Positions 16,913 to 26,290 of a stretch of 64,000 nucleotides of DNA are shown piece by piece. A program made the position numbers and the translations under genes. Source of the DNA: Gemmatimonadaceae bacterium (GTDB lineage Bacteria; Gemmatimonadota; Gemmatimonadetes; Gemmatimonadales; Gemmatimonadaceae); NCBI GenBank assembly GCA_019186945.1, contig JABAQJ010000010.1, positions 45,496 to 109,495 on the forward strand, in the 5' to 3' direction. The notes below the pieces were generated by a model. The model worked only from the letters and a program-made list of their open reading frames with translations. It was not told the origin of the DNA and searched no databases. Positions within the stretch are counted from its first letter, which is position 1, and the number at the start of each line of letters is the position of its first letter.

Positions 16913-17905
16913 ATGCACACATTTCAGATCGACGTCCAAGTCACGCGCGGCACGTGCGTGGAATCGCGACACCGCGTGCATGGTGCGGTCGTGTCGGCCG
17001 ATGGCGCCCTGCTCGGCGCCGCGCGCGATGCCCAGCTCGTGACCGCGTGGCGCTCGTGTGCCAAGCCGTTTCAGGTCATGTCTCTTGTGGAAACTGGCGG
17101 TCTCGATCGGCTGCACTGGGGCGACGATGAGCTGGCCCTGGCGTGCGCGTCGCACGGCGGCGAGCCGGAGCACGTGTCCATTGCCGAGCGGATGTTGCGC
17201 GATATCGGGCTCGAGGAAGGCGACCTCGCGTGCGGGCCGCATGAGCCACTGTCAAGGCGCGGGGCGCGGATACTGCACGATCTCCACATGGCGCCAACCC
17301 GGCTGCACAACAACTGTTCAGGGAAGCATGCCGCCATGTTGGCGCGCGCTCGTCTCGCAGGCTGGCCAGTATCCGGCTACGAGCGCGATGGGCATCCCGT
17401 TCAGGAAGCTTGTGCCGACATTGTCGCGGCCTGGACCGGCCTCAGGGCGTCGGACCTGGTGCGGGCGACCGATGGGTGCGGTGTCGTGGTATTTTCGCTT
17501 CCGCTCAGCAACATGGCGTCGTCCTTCGCGCGACTCGGCGATGCGTGGGCGCGAGTTGACGGAGCTCCGCGACGCATTGTGGAAGCCATGCGAAGTCGTC
17601 CATTCCTGGTGGGTGGAACTGAACGCTTCGATACCGTGTTGATCGAGGAGTCCGGCGGCCGCATCCTGTCGAAGATCGGTGCTGAAGGAGTACATACCGC
17701 CGTGGATCTCGACCGGGCAATTGGCGTGGCTATCAAGGTTCAAGATGGAGCGGTTCGCGCGCAGTATCCAGCGCTGCTCCGCCTGCTACAACACGTCGGC
17801 GCACTCCCGGGCGTGCTTTCGCCGCGGCTGCAGGCATTCGCCCGCACGCCGATTCGCAACACGAGGGGCGACGTCGTCGGCGGCGTATACGTGATGGACG
17901 CGTGA
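16913..17905 (+). CDS. Asparaginase II-family protein (Rhizobium-type)
   Basis: The protein matches the Asparaginase_II family (structurally a serine-hydrolase-like fold, unrelated to AnsA): SCAKPFQ near residue 45, CASHGGEPEH, LHNNCSGKHAAMLA with the conserved Cys/Ser/Lys, and ATDGCGVVVFSLPL. Members of the family include the rhizobial thermolabile asparaginases. Length 330 is usual. ATG 16913 begins MHTFQIDV; the open frame extends further upstream but into the divergent rfaE1 promoter. No signal peptide is seen. It could also be an inactive or different amidase, since the family is little characterised. Confidence 0.8.
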   Translation: MHTFQIDVQVTRGTCVESRHRVHGAVVSADGALLGAARDAQLVTAWRSCAKPFQVMSLVETGGLDRLHWGDDELALACASHGGEPEHVSIAERMLRDIGLEEGDLACGPHEPLSRRGARILHDLHMAPTRLHNNCSGKHAAMLARARLAGWPVSGYERDGHPVQEACADIVAAWTGLRASDLVRATDGCGVVVFSLPLSNMASSFARLGDAWARVDGAPRRIVEAMRSRPFLVGGTERFDTVLIEESGGRILSKIGAEGVHTAVDLDRAIGVAIKVQDGAVRAQYPALLRLLQHVGALPGVLSPRLQAFARTPIRNTRGDVVGGVYVMDA

Positions 17906-17936
17906 GCGGCAACGGAATGTGCCGGCGGGGGATGGA

Positions 17937-18647
17937 ATGATGACGCACAACGGCGATACCACGGTCATCGTGGACGCACTGGACGACGGCACCCGCGCGA
18001 TCGTCAGGCTGGCGGGAGCGATTGCTGCTCTCGACGAGGCAGGGATTCGCGCGCATATCGCGGCAGCCGCTGGGATCGCACCACACTCCTGGGTGGAGGA
18101 AGTATTGCTTCAGTCGTATCTGTTCGCCGGTTTCCCGCGAACGTTGAACGCCATGCGTGAGTGGCGGCGTATCGGGCAGGCGGTTGCTCCCACTCGCGAT
18201 GACGGAGAGGATTTCGACCGCACTGTCGAGTGGCGCGAGCGCGGCGAGGTTACCTGCCGTACGGTGTACGGTCCGTTCTACGATCGGTTACGCGCGAACG
18301 TTCGATTGCTGCACCCGGCACTGGATGCATGGATGATCGTCGAAGGTTATGGGAAGGTGCTGTCGCGGCCGGCACTCGACCTGGCGCGTCGCGAGATCTG
18401 TATCGTCGCGGCCTGCGCCACCTCGCGACAGGACCGCCAGCTGCATTCCCATCTCCATGGTGCGCTGCATGCTGGCGTGGCGCCTCAGGCGCTGGACCAA
18501 GCGCTAGATGCTATCGCCGATCTGCTGACACCCGATGATCGGATCCGGGTGGACCTTCTGTGGCAGCGTGTTCGGCCGGTGTCAACCACGGAAGTCGAAA
18601 CGACGCCGTTGCCTCTTCCCGCGGAGGACGTCCCCCGTGTTCATTGA
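17937..18647 (+). CDS. Carboxymuconolactone decarboxylase-like (AhpD-fold) protein
   Basis: An all-helical 237-residue protein with two features of the CMD/AhpD superfamily: EEVLLQSYLFAGFPRTLNA in the middle, and REICIVAACATSRQ..LHSHLHGALHAGV near the C-terminus, where the catalytic-site helix of CMD proteins lies. The CxxC redox pair of AhpD is absent (AACATSRQ has one Cys), so a peroxidase-reductant role is unlikely. Substrate is unknown. GGGGGA precedes the twin ATG codons at 17937 and 17940; GTG 17919 is a weaker choice. The gene overlaps obgE by 11 bases. Confidence 0.75.
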   Translation: MMTHNGDTTVIVDALDDGTRAIVRLAGAIAALDEAGIRAHIAAAAGIAPHSWVEEVLLQSYLFAGFPRTLNAMREWRRIGQAVAPTRDDGEDFDRTVEWRERGEVTCRTVYGPFYDRLRANVRLLHPALDAWMIVEGYGKVLSRPALDLARREICIVAACATSRQDRQLHSHLHGALHAGVAPQALDQALDAIADLLTPDDRIRVDLLWQRVRPVSTTEVETTPLPLPAEDVPRVH

Positions 18648-19659
18648 TCGCGCCGTGGTCACCGTATCGGCTGGCAACGGCGGTTCCGGGATCGCCTCGT
18701 TCCGTCGTGAGAAGTTCGTTCCCATGGGCGGGCCAGACGGCGGCGACGGTGGTCGCGGAGGAGACGTCATCGTCAGAGGGGACCGCAATCTCGCGACCCT
18801 GCTGGACTATACGTACCGCGATTCATGGACAGCGGAGAGCGGGGATCACGGATCCGGCTCGAACAAGACGGGTCGGTCGGGCAAGGACGTCTTCCTCCCC
18901 GTCCCACCAGGCACCGTCATCCGCGACGCCCGGAGCGGCGAGTTCCTCGGGGAGATCCTCGAGGATGGCGAGCGGATAGTAGTGGCCAAGGGCGGGCGCG
19001 GCGGGCACGGCAACACCTGGTTCCAGACGTCGACCCACCAGGCCCCGCGCGAATGGCAACCCGGCGAAGACGGTGAGGTTCGATCGATCGAGCTGGAGCT
19101 CAAGCTGATCGCCGACGTCGGCCTGGTTGGTCAGCCTAACGCGGGGAAGAGTACGCTCCTCTCGGTCATCTCGGCGGCTCGACCGAAGATCGCCGATTAC
19201 CCGTTCACCACGCTGTCACCGAACCTTGGTGTGGTGGCGCTTCCGGATTCACGCAGCTTCGTGGTTGCGGACATCCCGGGCATCATCGAAGGCGCGCACT
19301 CGGGCAAGGGGCTGGGGCTACAGTTCCTGCGCCACATCGAGCGTACCCGGATGCTGGCGATCCTCATCCCGATCGATTCGCTGGACTGGCAGGCCGAGTA
19401 CGATCGGTTGCGCGCCGAATTGACGGCGTATTCGTCGGAGCTGGCGGCAAAGCCCCACTGCGTCGTCTTCACGAAGCTGGATCTGTTCGGCGAGCAGTAC
19501 GTTCCGGATATCGTCGCTCCGGGGTCGTTCGGCTCGTGGAGCGTGAGCGCAGCGGCCCGAATGGGACTCGACACACTGCTCGCCGCGTGGTGGTCCAGGC
19601 TCCTCGCGCTCAAAAAGGAAGCGCAAGCTGTGGCGGAGAGCATCGACCCGATTCAGTGA
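18637..19659 (+). CDS. obgE: GTPase ObgE/CgtA
   Basis: Obg is an essential GTPase of 50S assembly and the stringent response. The glycine-rich Obg fold is N-terminal (AGNGGSGIASFRREKFVPMGGPDGGDGGRGG, residues 12-42) and the G domain has GQPNAGKST at 165-173, DIPGIIEGAHSGKGLG, and TKLD. At 340 residues it lacks the optional C-terminal OCT domain. GTG 18637 follows GGAGG by nine bases and the start overlaps the previous gene. The AsnAla codons of G1 fall within one copy of the genome motif GCCTAACG. Confidence 0.96.
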   Translation: MFIDRAVVTVSAGNGGSGIASFRREKFVPMGGPDGGDGGRGGDVIVRGDRNLATLLDYTYRDSWTAESGDHGSGSNKTGRSGKDVFLPVPPGTVIRDARSGEFLGEILEDGERIVVAKGGRGGHGNTWFQTSTHQAPREWQPGEDGEVRSIELELKLIADVGLVGQPNAGKSTLLSVISAARPKIADYPFTTLSPNLGVVALPDSRSFVVADIPGIIEGAHSGKGLGLQFLRHIERTRMLAILIPIDSLDWQAEYDRLRAELTAYSSELAAKPHCVVFTKLDLFGEQYVPDIVAPGSFGSWSVSAAARMGLDTLLAAWWSRLLALKKEAQAVAESIDPIQ

Positions 19660-19666
19660 ACGAAGC

Positions 19667-20719
19667 GTGGAGGAAGACCGCAAGGCGTTGCTTACGGTGG
19701 CCTGCGTGCGTCGAATGGGCCCTGTGCGCTTCCGCGAGCTGCTGGCGAGATCCGGCTCTGTCGAACTTCTGCTGGCGGAGCTGCCGACCGCGGAACGTCG
19801 CGACGCCGAGCAGCGCGCGCGGCACCTGACACGGAATGCGGACCGCGTCGGCGCGACGTTGCTGCTTCAGCGGGACCACGGGTATCCATCGGCACTCCTC
19901 GATCTCGAGGATCCACCGCCATTCCTGTTCTCCTTGGGCTGCGTGTCGCATCTGGAGATGCCCATGGTGGCGATCGTCGGCACGCGAGAGGCGACAGGAT
20001 ACGGCGAACGTATCGCGTCGCGCTTCGCGGCTTCGCTGGCCGATGCCGGCATCGCCGTGGTGAGCGGGCTGGCGCGCGGCATCGACACCGCGGCGCATCG
20101 CGGCGTCCTCGCCCGCTCTGGCGCAACCGTTGCCGTGCTCCCAAGTGGCGTGGACTTGCCGTGTCCACCGCGACACAGGACGATCCACGCGGAGATCGTC
20201 GCGCGCGGCTTGGTGGTCTCGGAGCACGAGTGTGGATCGACGCCCAGGCGAGGATCCTTCCCACGGCGGAACCGCCTGATCGCCGCCCTCGGCGCGGCCA
20301 CGATTGTCGTCGAAGCAGGACACAGGAGCGGCGCGCAGCTGACAGCTTCTCTCGCGATCGGGATCGGTCGACCCGTCGGTGCGGTCCCGGGCGCCATCGA
20401 TTCGCCGGCAAGCGTGGGAACGAACGCACTGATACGCGACGGCGCAACGCCAGTCGTCTGCGTCGAGGACATCCTCGCACTCATCGGCGCTCCCGTGGTG
20501 CGTTCGTCTGCCCAGCCGGCGACATCGCCGGCCCCACAACCCATGGTCGCCGACGAAATCGGTACTCGGCTCTGGAACCGGCTTCGTCGCGAGTCTGCGT
20601 CACTGGATGTCCTCGTCACCGAGTTCGCGACGAGCCCGCGCGAGATACTGCAAGCCCTGACCAAGCTCGAAGTCGCGGGCCTCGTGAGATCGGAAGCCTC
20701 GGACTACGCCGCGAACTAA
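19667..20719 (+). CDS. dprA: DNA-processing protein DprA (Smf)
   Basis: DprA loads RecA onto incoming single-stranded DNA in natural transformation. The Rossmann core is clear: VAIVGTREATGYGERIA, VSGLARGIDTAAHRG, and the FPRRNRLIAALG box; the C-terminal winged-helix DML1-like domain covers roughly residues 285-345. Length 350 is typical. The GTG at 19667 follows obgE by seven bases. No com genes are in this window, so competence cannot be judged. Confidence 0.95.
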   Translation: MEEDRKALLTVACVRRMGPVRFRELLARSGSVELLLAELPTAERRDAEQRARHLTRNADRVGATLLLQRDHGYPSALLDLEDPPPFLFSLGCVSHLEMPMVAIVGTREATGYGERIASRFAASLADAGIAVVSGLARGIDTAAHRGVLARSGATVAVLPSGVDLPCPPRHRTIHAEIVARGLVVSEHECGSTPRRGSFPRRNRLIAALGAATIVVEAGHRSGAQLTASLAIGIGRPVGAVPGAIDSPASVGTNALIRDGATPVVCVEDILALIGAPVVRSSAQPATSPAPQPMVADEIGTRLWNRLRRESASLDVLVTEFATSPREILQALTKLEVAGLVRSEASDYAAN

Positions 20720-20810
20720 CCGCCGAACGTTCGAAGCGCACCGCCGACAAGATGACTGTGCCTGTCGATCCGACCAGGCCCAGCGCAGACAACCTCGATA
20801 CCTTTCGACG

Positions 20811-21929
20811 GTGCCAGCACGCCACGTCTACGTTCATGTACCGTTCTGCGCTCGCAGATGCGTTTACTGCGACTTCGCGATCGCAGTCCGTCGCGACGTT
20901 CCCTTAGACGAGTTCATTTCGAGACTCCGCAGCGAGATCTCGCTGCGGTTCTCCACGCCGCCCGCGCTGCCAGCACGGTCGTTCTACCTGGGTGGCGGAA
21001 CACCATCCAGACTCGGCGCCGGCGGCATTGAGCGCGTCCTGGAGACGCTCGATCGCCACTGGCTGCGGGAGCCCGGTGCCGAAGTCACGATCGAAGCGAA
21101 TCCAGAGGATGTCACGACGCGTGTCGCCACGGCATGGAAGGGCGCTGGGGTGACGCGTGTGTCGTTAGGTGTGCAGAGTTTCTCGCCCGCCGTGCTCGAC
21201 TGGATGCACCGCACGCACGACGTCTCGTCCATCCATCGAGCCGTGGAAGCCGTACGTCAGGCGGGGATCGAACGTCTGTCGATCGATTTGATCTTCGCGC
21301 TCCCCGAGGCTCTCGGTCGCGCCTGGGAGGCCGATCTCGATTGCGCCGTGCAGCTCGAACCGGACCACGTTTCTGCATACGGCCTCACCGTCGAAGAGGG
21401 CACGCCGCTTTTTCGAAGCCGGCGACGTGGCCAGACGGCTGAGGCGCCAGATGCTGCCTACGCTGCCGAGTTTCTTCGCGCCGATGCATTCCTGACCGCC
21501 GCGGGGTTCGAGCACTACGAGGTCTCCAACTACGCCAAGCCGGGCGCGCAGGCCGTGCACAACTCGGCGTACTGGACGCATGCCGAATACGCAGGCTTGG
21601 GGCCATCCGCGCACGAGTTCGTTCAGGGACTCCGCCGCTGGAACGAGCGCGACTACGCTACATGGAGGCGCGTTCTTGCGGAGGGCATCGATCCGATCGC
21701 TGGTTCCGAAAGGCTGACCACCGAACAGCTTGCGCTCGAAGCGCTCTTTCTTGGTTTGCGGACCGCCAACGGCGTTGTATGGGACGAGGGAGACCGGGAA
21801 ATCGTCCGAGGTTGGACGGATATGGGATGGGCGAAAGTTGACGGGAATCGCGTGAAGCTGACGCCCGAAGGGTGGCTTCGTACGAACGCCCTGGTCGCCG
21901 CCTTGACGGAGCGTCGAAGTCGTTACTAG
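20811..21929 (+). CDS. hemW: Radical SAM protein HemW (HemN-like)
   Basis: HemW-type proteins are heme chaperones related to oxygen-independent coproporphyrinogen oxidase. The radical SAM cluster motif is C13-x3-C17-x2-C20 (PFCARRCVYCDF), followed by YLGGGTPS, EANPED, and SLGVQSF, all in family order; the C-terminal HemN domain has NSAYW..EYAGLGPSAHEF. Genuine HemN has an extra N-terminal segment that is absent, which favours HemW. GTG 20811 is preceded by a -10-like GATACC at 20797-20802, eight bases away, and no ribosome site, so it may be leaderless. Confidence 0.92.
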   Translation: MPARHVYVHVPFCARRCVYCDFAIAVRRDVPLDEFISRLRSEISLRFSTPPALPARSFYLGGGTPSRLGAGGIERVLETLDRHWLREPGAEVTIEANPEDVTTRVATAWKGAGVTRVSLGVQSFSPAVLDWMHRTHDVSSIHRAVEAVRQAGIERLSIDLIFALPEALGRAWEADLDCAVQLEPDHVSAYGLTVEEGTPLFRSRRRGQTAEAPDAAYAAEFLRADAFLTAAGFEHYEVSNYAKPGAQAVHNSAYWTHAEYAGLGPSAHEFVQGLRRWNERDYATWRRVLAEGIDPIAGSERLTTEQLALEALFLGLRTANGVVWDEGDREIVRGWTDMGWAKVDGNRVKLTPEGWLRTNALVAALTERRSRY

Positions 21930-21932
21930 CTT
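21903..21932 (+). promoter_or_regulatory. Promoter of hrcA, predicted leaderless
   Basis: TTGACG (21903-21908) and TAGCTT (21927-21932) with an 18-base spacer lie inside the end of hemW; the hrcA ATG follows the -10 box after seven bases. There is no Shine-Dalgarno site. No CIRCE inverted repeat (TTAGCACTC/GAGTGCTAA) is present, so autoregulation through CIRCE is not seen here. Confidence 0.6.
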
Positions 21933-21939
21933 TGTACTT

Positions 21940-22983
21940 ATGACGCCTCAGGAACTCGACGAACGAGAGCGGCGTGTGCTCGAGGCCGTGATCCAGAGCT
22001 ACGTTGAGACAGCGGAGCCGGCGGGCTCGCGCACCCTGACTCGGCGGTTCAGGCTCGGTGTGTCGCCGGCCACGATCCGGAACACGATGAGCGATCTCGA
22101 GGCCAAGGGCTATTTGTACCATCCCCACACGTCTGCGGGACGAGTGCCGACAGATCTGGCGTACCGGCTCTACGTGGATTCGCTGATGCGTCCGGGACGG
22201 GTACGTCCCCGCGAGGCAGGACGGCTGGCCGAGCAGATAGCCTCCGGTGGAAACGCGATCGAAGCGATTCTTCGGCGGGCGGCGCAGAGTCTGTCGGTCG
22301 TAACCCAGGAACTCGGCGTGGCGTTGGGTCCGTCGCTGGATGGCGCCATCCTGGATCGGTTGGAGCTGGTACGGCTGTCCGAGGAACGACTGCTGCTGGT
22401 GCTGACTCTGTCGGGAGGCGCCGTCCGCACGATTTTCGTCGATGTCGCGGGCCAGATCGCGGACAGCGCATTGGCAGAGGTAACGCGAGTCCTGAACGAA
22501 CGATTGTGCGGGCTGGCGCTGCACACGATCCGTTCGTCGCTTGCCGTCAGGCTCCGCGATGCCGGGACACATCCCGGCTCCCACGACCTGCTGAACGTGT
22601 TCGTGCAGGAGGGCGAGACGCTTTTCTCCATGCCGATCGCGATCGGCGACGAGCAGGTCGTGCTGGGACACGCGTCGACGCTGGCAGAGCAGCCGGAGTT
22701 CGCATCTGGCGAGAGCATGCGACGGTTGTTGGCGCTGACGGACACCCGTGCCGATCTGGCAACGCTCCTCCGCCGTCGTGCGCTGACGCCGGGCATTTCG
22801 ATCACTATCGGCAACGAAAACGCCGATCCACGCCTTGAGGATTTCACGGTGGTGACCGCGGAGTACCGGGTGGGCGCCCTGTCCGGTGTGATCGGTGTGA
22901 TCGGGCCGACGCGGATGCCATACGAGAAAGTGGTCGCACTCGTGCGGCACACGTCACTCCTCGTATCGGACATACTCCACTGA
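21940..22983 (+). CDS. hrcA: Heat-inducible transcription repressor HrcA
   Basis: HrcA represses chaperone operons at CIRCE elements. The N-terminal winged helix ([25 protein letters not shown], residues about 6-30, then [33 protein letters not shown]) is highly characteristic, followed by the GAF-like dimer domain and C-terminal [13 protein letters not shown]. Length 347 is normal. dnaJ follows after eight bases. grpE and dnaK, the usual companions, are not here, and the gene has its own promoter. Confidence 0.97.
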   Translation: MTPQELDERERRVLEAVIQSYVETAEPAGSRTLTRRFRLGVSPATIRNTMSDLEAKGYLYHPHTSAGRVPTDLAYRLYVDSLMRPGRVRPREAGRLAEQIASGGNAIEAILRRAAQSLSVVTQELGVALGPSLDGAILDRLELVRLSEERLLLVLTLSGGAVRTIFVDVAGQIADSALAEVTRVLNERLCGLALHTIRSSLAVRLRDAGTHPGSHDLLNVFVQEGETLFSMPIAIGDEQVVLGHASTLAEQPEFASGESMRRLLALTDTRADLATLLRRRALTPGISITIGNENADPRLEDFTVVTAEYRVGALSGVIGVIGPTRMPYEKVVALVRHTSLLVSDILH

Positions 22984-22991
22984 TTGGATCC

Positions 22992-24137
22992 ATGACGGAC
23001 TATTATCGACTCCTCGGCGTAGAACGCACGGCGTCCGATGAGGACATCAAGAAGGCATACCGCAAGCTCGCCATGAAATGGCACCCGGACAAGAACAGCG
23101 GGTCGAGCGAGGCGGAGGAGCGGTTCAAGGAAATTACGGAGGCCTACGACGTGCTCCGCGATGCCGACAAGCGCGCTGTCTACGACCGGTATGGCGAAGC
23201 GGGGCTCCGTGGCGGAGCTGGCGGGGCGAGCGGGTTCCACCACGTGGACCTGTCCGAAGCGCTCAACATCTTCATGCGGGATTTCGGCGGGTCGGCGTTC
23301 AGCGACCTGTTTTCGACCGGCGGTCGGCGCCAGTCGACGGGTCCGCGGGCAGGGCAGGACGTCAAGATCTCCGTCCCGCTCTCGCTGGCGGAAGTCTCGA
23401 CCGGCATCCAGAAGACGTTCACCGTCAAACTGCTCGATCCGTGCGACAAGTGCGGTGGCAGCGGTGCCGAGCCGGGCACGAGTCCACAGGTGTGCCACAC
23501 CTGCAATGGCGCGGGTGAAGTCCGTCGGGCACAACGGTCGTTCTTTGGCCAGTTCGTCAGTGTGGTACCGTGCCCGATGTGCTCGGGCGAGGGATCGGTG
23601 ATCACGGCGCCGTGCAAGAAGTGCCGGGGTGAGGGGCGGCTGCGCGGAGAGCACACGATTCCCGTCCAGATTCCCGCCGGCGTCGCCACGGGGCAGTACA
23701 TGACGCTCCGTGGACTCGGCAACGCCGGACCGCGGAGTGGCCCACGGGGAGACATCCTCGTCGTGTTCGACGTGGCGGAGGACACGAGATTCGAGCGGGA
23801 TGGCGAGGATCTCTATTGCGAAGTACTCGTCGGGTATCCCCACCTCGTGCTCGGCGGCGATATCGATGTACCAACCGTCGGTGGGACGATAAGTGTCCGT
23901 TTGCCGGCAGGGACACAGAGCGGACAGGTCATGCATCTGCGGGGAAGAGGCCTGCCGCGCGTGAATGGCAGCGGCTCCGGCGACCTCCACGTTCGCGTGC
24001 AGCTCTGGACTCCGGATGCGATCTCACGCGAGGAAGAGGAGCTGATAAAGCGCCTGGCCACGCTCGCCAAGGCGCCGCCGGAACAGGCGCGTCCCAAGGG
24101 CTTCTGGTCCAAGATGAAGGAAGCGTTAGGCGCGTGA
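22992..24137 (+). CDS. dnaJ: Chaperone DnaJ
   Basis: Co-chaperone that stimulates the DnaK ATPase. The J domain has HPD at residues 31-33, then a Gly/Phe region interrupted by a [15 protein letters not shown] helix, then four CxxCxGxG zinc repeats ([32 protein letters not shown]) and two C-terminal substrate domains. Length 381 is typical of full type I DnaJ. It shares a transcript with hrcA and overlaps prmA by GTGA. Its codon GCG-TTA-GGC near the end is one copy of the CGTTAGGC motif. Confidence 0.97.
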   Translation: MTDYYRLLGVERTASDEDIKKAYRKLAMKWHPDKNSGSSEAEERFKEITEAYDVLRDADKRAVYDRYGEAGLRGGAGGASGFHHVDLSEALNIFMRDFGGSAFSDLFSTGGRRQSTGPRAGQDVKISVPLSLAEVSTGIQKTFTVKLLDPCDKCGGSGAEPGTSPQVCHTCNGAGEVRRAQRSFFGQFVSVVPCPMCSGEGSVITAPCKKCRGEGRLRGEHTIPVQIPAGVATGQYMTLRGLGNAGPRSGPRGDILVVFDVAEDTRFERDGEDLYCEVLVGYPHLVLGGDIDVPTVGGTISVRLPAGTQSGQVMHLRGRGLPRVNGSGSGDLHVRVQLWTPDAISREEEELIKRLATLAKAPPEQARPKGFWSKMKEALGA

Positions 24138-24955
24138 CATGGACGTCGCTCCGCATCGCGGGCAGTTCGCACCGCGATGCGGTGATCGCGGTGCTGTTCG
24201 CGGCCGGGGCACAGGGCGTCCACGAAGATGGCGCCACATTGGTCACGCACTTTCCGGATTCGCTGGACGTAGGGGCGATCGTGGGGATGGTGCAAGCAGC
24301 CGATCCCTCGGCGCAGTGCGTGACTGCACCAACATCGCCGATCGACTGGTCCGTGGCTTGGCGCGAGCGAATGCGGGCCTACGAAGTCGGTTCGCTGACG
24401 GTGGCGCCACCTTGGCTGACAGATGGTTGCGACGCGAGCCGTACCGTAGTGATCGATCCCGGCATGGCCTTCGGGACTGGCGACCACGCCTCGACACGCG
24501 GCGCGCTGCGCCTCCTTCAGCAAAGGATGCGGCCTGGCTTGGCTGTCGCTGATCTGGGTGCCGGCAGCGGCGTGCTCGCCATCGCGGCCGCCAAGCTCGG
24601 TGGCTCGCCCGTCTTCGCGATCGAGGCGGATCCAGACGCGATGGGCAATGCGACCGCCAACGTGGAACGGAATGCCGTCGGAGACGTGGTGCACCTGCTC
24701 GAGGGAGAAGCGAAGGCTCTGCTCCCGCTGGTCGCGCCAGTCGACCTGATCGTCGCCAACATTGTCTCATCGGTGCTCCTCGAATTGCTCGCGACATTCG
24801 CGCGCGCCCTCCAGCCGAGCGGTATCGCGATTCTTGCAGGGATCCTGAACGACGAGCGGGAGACGATCCTGGATGCCGTCGCAGCCGACGGATGGCGCGT
24901 GCTGGCTACCGACGACGAGGAGGAGTGGTGGAGCGTCGCGATCGCACGTCCTTAG
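24134..24955 (+). CDS. prmA: Ribosomal protein L11 methyltransferase PrmA
   Basis: SAM-dependent methyltransferase that modifies L11. The SAM loop [17 protein letters not shown] starts at about residue 140, preceded by [15 protein letters not shown], the PrmA hallmark, and followed by [12 protein letters not shown] 24134 lies within the dnaJ stop; 273 residues, a little short of E. coli PrmA because of a compact N-terminal domain. rsmE overlaps its end, a common pairing (dnaJ-prmA-rsmE). Confidence 0.92.
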   Translation: MTWTSLRIAGSSHRDAVIAVLFAAGAQGVHEDGATLVTHFPDSLDVGAIVGMVQAADPSAQCVTAPTSPIDWSVAWRERMRAYEVGSLTVAPPWLTDGCDASRTVVIDPGMAFGTGDHASTRGALRLLQQRMRPGLAVADLGAGSGVLAIAAAKLGGSPVFAIEADPDAMGNATANVERNAVGDVVHLLEGEAKALLPLVAPVDLIVANIVSSVLLELLATFARALQPSGIAILAGILNDERETILDAVAADGWRVLATDDEEEWWSVAIARP

Positions 24956-25677
24956 CCGCCTTCTGCACTGCTGACGAGACGTTAGTCCTCGGTGCAGCCG
25001 TCACCCTGGGCGAGGATGCGGCGCGACACATGGCGGTCCGCCGAATCGCCACTGGCGACTCGATCCGGTTGTTGGATGGCCGAGGGAGTGTCGCAGATGC
25101 CACGGTAATCCGACTCTCGCGGAACATGGCCGCTGCCCAGGTGGAACGCGTGAGCGTCGAAACTCCGCTACCGCCGGTGCACCTGCTGGTACCGATCGCC
25201 GATCGCGATCGCATGTTGTGGCTGGCGGAGAAAGCGACGGAACTGGCGGTCACCAGCTGGCGACCCGTTCTGTGGAAGCGATCGAGGAGCGTCAAGCCAC
25301 GCGGCGAAGGTCCCGTCTTCATGGCCAGGGTACGACAGCGGATGATGCACGCGCTGGAGCAGTGTGGCGGTAGCTGGCTCCCCGCGATCTACCCCGATGC
25401 CACGTGCGAACGGGCGATGACCGGCACCGCGGATGGCGCCAAACTCGTCCTGGACGCCGGCGGCGACGCGATCATGACAGCACTGCCCAGCACCGCTCCG
25501 GTCACCTTGGCCGTGGGGCCGGAGGGTGGCTTCGATCCGTCCGAACTTGACGCACTCTCGTTGGCGGGGTTTCGGCGGGTGCGACTCGAAGGTTATACGT
25601 TGCGCTTCGAGACCGCGGCCACGGTGGGACTCGCCCTCGCTCGCGCCGCCTTGCATCCATTACCGGGAGCTGTCTGA
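24928..25677 (+). CDS. rsmE: 16S rRNA (uracil1498-N3)-methyltransferase RsmE
   Basis: SPOUT-fold methyltransferase for U1498 of 16S rRNA. The C-terminal knot shows GPEGGFDPSELDAL and LRFETAATVGLA, the family SAM-binding loops, and the N-terminal PUA-like part has HMAVRRIATGD. Two adjacent GTG codons (24925, 24928) follow AGGAGG (24918-24923); the second has the better spacing and gives 249 residues. The gene overlaps prmA by 28 bases and the HIT gene by one base (TGATG). Confidence 0.93.
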   Translation: MERRDRTSLAAFCTADETLVLGAAVTLGEDAARHMAVRRIATGDSIRLLDGRGSVADATVIRLSRNMAAAQVERVSVETPLPPVHLLVPIADRDRMLWLAEKATELAVTSWRPVLWKRSRSVKPRGEGPVFMARVRQRMMHALEQCGGSWLPAIYPDATCERAMTGTADGAKLVLDAGGDAIMTALPSTAPVTLAVGPEGGFDPSELDALSLAGFRRVRLEGYTLRFETAATVGLALARAALHPLPGAV

Positions 25678-26018
25678 TGGTACATGACTGCCTGTTCTGT
25701 CGCATCGTGCGGCGAGAGATCCCGGCGACAGTAGTCGCCGAGGACGAGCACTGCCTTGCCTTTCGCGATATCGCGCCCAAGGCACCGACGCATGTACTGG
25801 TGATTCCGAAAGTGCATGTCCGTACACTCGACGACGCCGATGACGCCAGCGTCGTGGGACGGATGCTGCTGATGGCAGCACGGGTGGCGCGCGACGAGGG
25901 GATTGCAGCCGCCGGTTATCGGACGGTGGTCAACACGAATGCTGGCGCTGGACAGACTGTCTTCCACCTGCATGCACATGTCCTCGGCGGGCGCCCGCTC
26001 GAATGGCCGCCCGGGTAA
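25677..26018 (+). CDS. HIT-family nucleotide-binding protein (Hint-like)
   Basis: A 113-residue histidine-triad protein: CLFC (C5, C8) and the triad HLHAHVLGG with H97, H99, H101. Such Hint/PKCI proteins hydrolyse AMP-linked substrates such as adenosine 5'-phosphoramidates. It is coupled by a one-base overlap to rsmE. Nothing in the sequence reveals the native substrate. Confidence 0.93.
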   Translation: MVHDCLFCRIVRREIPATVVAEDEHCLAFRDIAPKAPTHVLVIPKVHVRTLDDADDASVVGRMLLMAARVARDEGIAAAGYRTVVNTNAGAGQTVFHLHAHVLGGRPLEWPPG

Positions 26019-26062
26019 CGCTTCTCGAGTGTTCTGCTTGACCGAAAGAAAGGAAGGCTCGT

Positions 26063-26290
26063 ATGTTTCGCAAGTCACAGCATATCAGGCACTTGACTAG
26101 CGAGTTGGCGAGTAATGCCCGAGGGAGCGAATCACGACGACGCGATCCTCGAACATGTTCGCGGGCCCTCCGACAAGCCGCGCGAGTGGGCATGATGCCT
26201 GTCGATCCTGTGGACGCGATGTTCCAATGGACGGCCGCTGGGACTCGGCAAGGGCAACACGCGCGGCAAATGGCGTCGGCGCGATCCTGA
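26063..26290 (+). CDS. Doubtful small ORF, 75 aa, upstream of mutS2
   Basis: The frame has a very good ribosome site (AAGGAAGG, about seven bases before ATG 26063) and its stop immediately abuts the mutS2 ATG at 26291. Against it, the product is a basic, low-complexity, Arg/Gln-rich sequence with no recognisable fold, and its codons (ACT, AGT, TGT, CAA) are unlike the neighbours. It may be a translated leader that feeds ribosomes to mutS2, or simply spacer. I recognise no family. Confidence 0.3.
   Translation: MFRKSQHIRHLTSELASNARGSESRRRDPRTCSRALRQAARVGMMPVDPVDAMFQWTAAGTRQGQHARQMASARS

Noticed and set aside
21900..21940. CIRCE element upstream of hrcA
   Set aside because: No TTAGCACTC/GAGTGCTAA inverted repeat or close variant is present.
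22170..23990. 606-codon open frame on the - strand across hrcA and dnaJ
   Set aside because: It is the antisense shadow of two well-supported genes; the product is Arg/Ser/His-rich with no domains.
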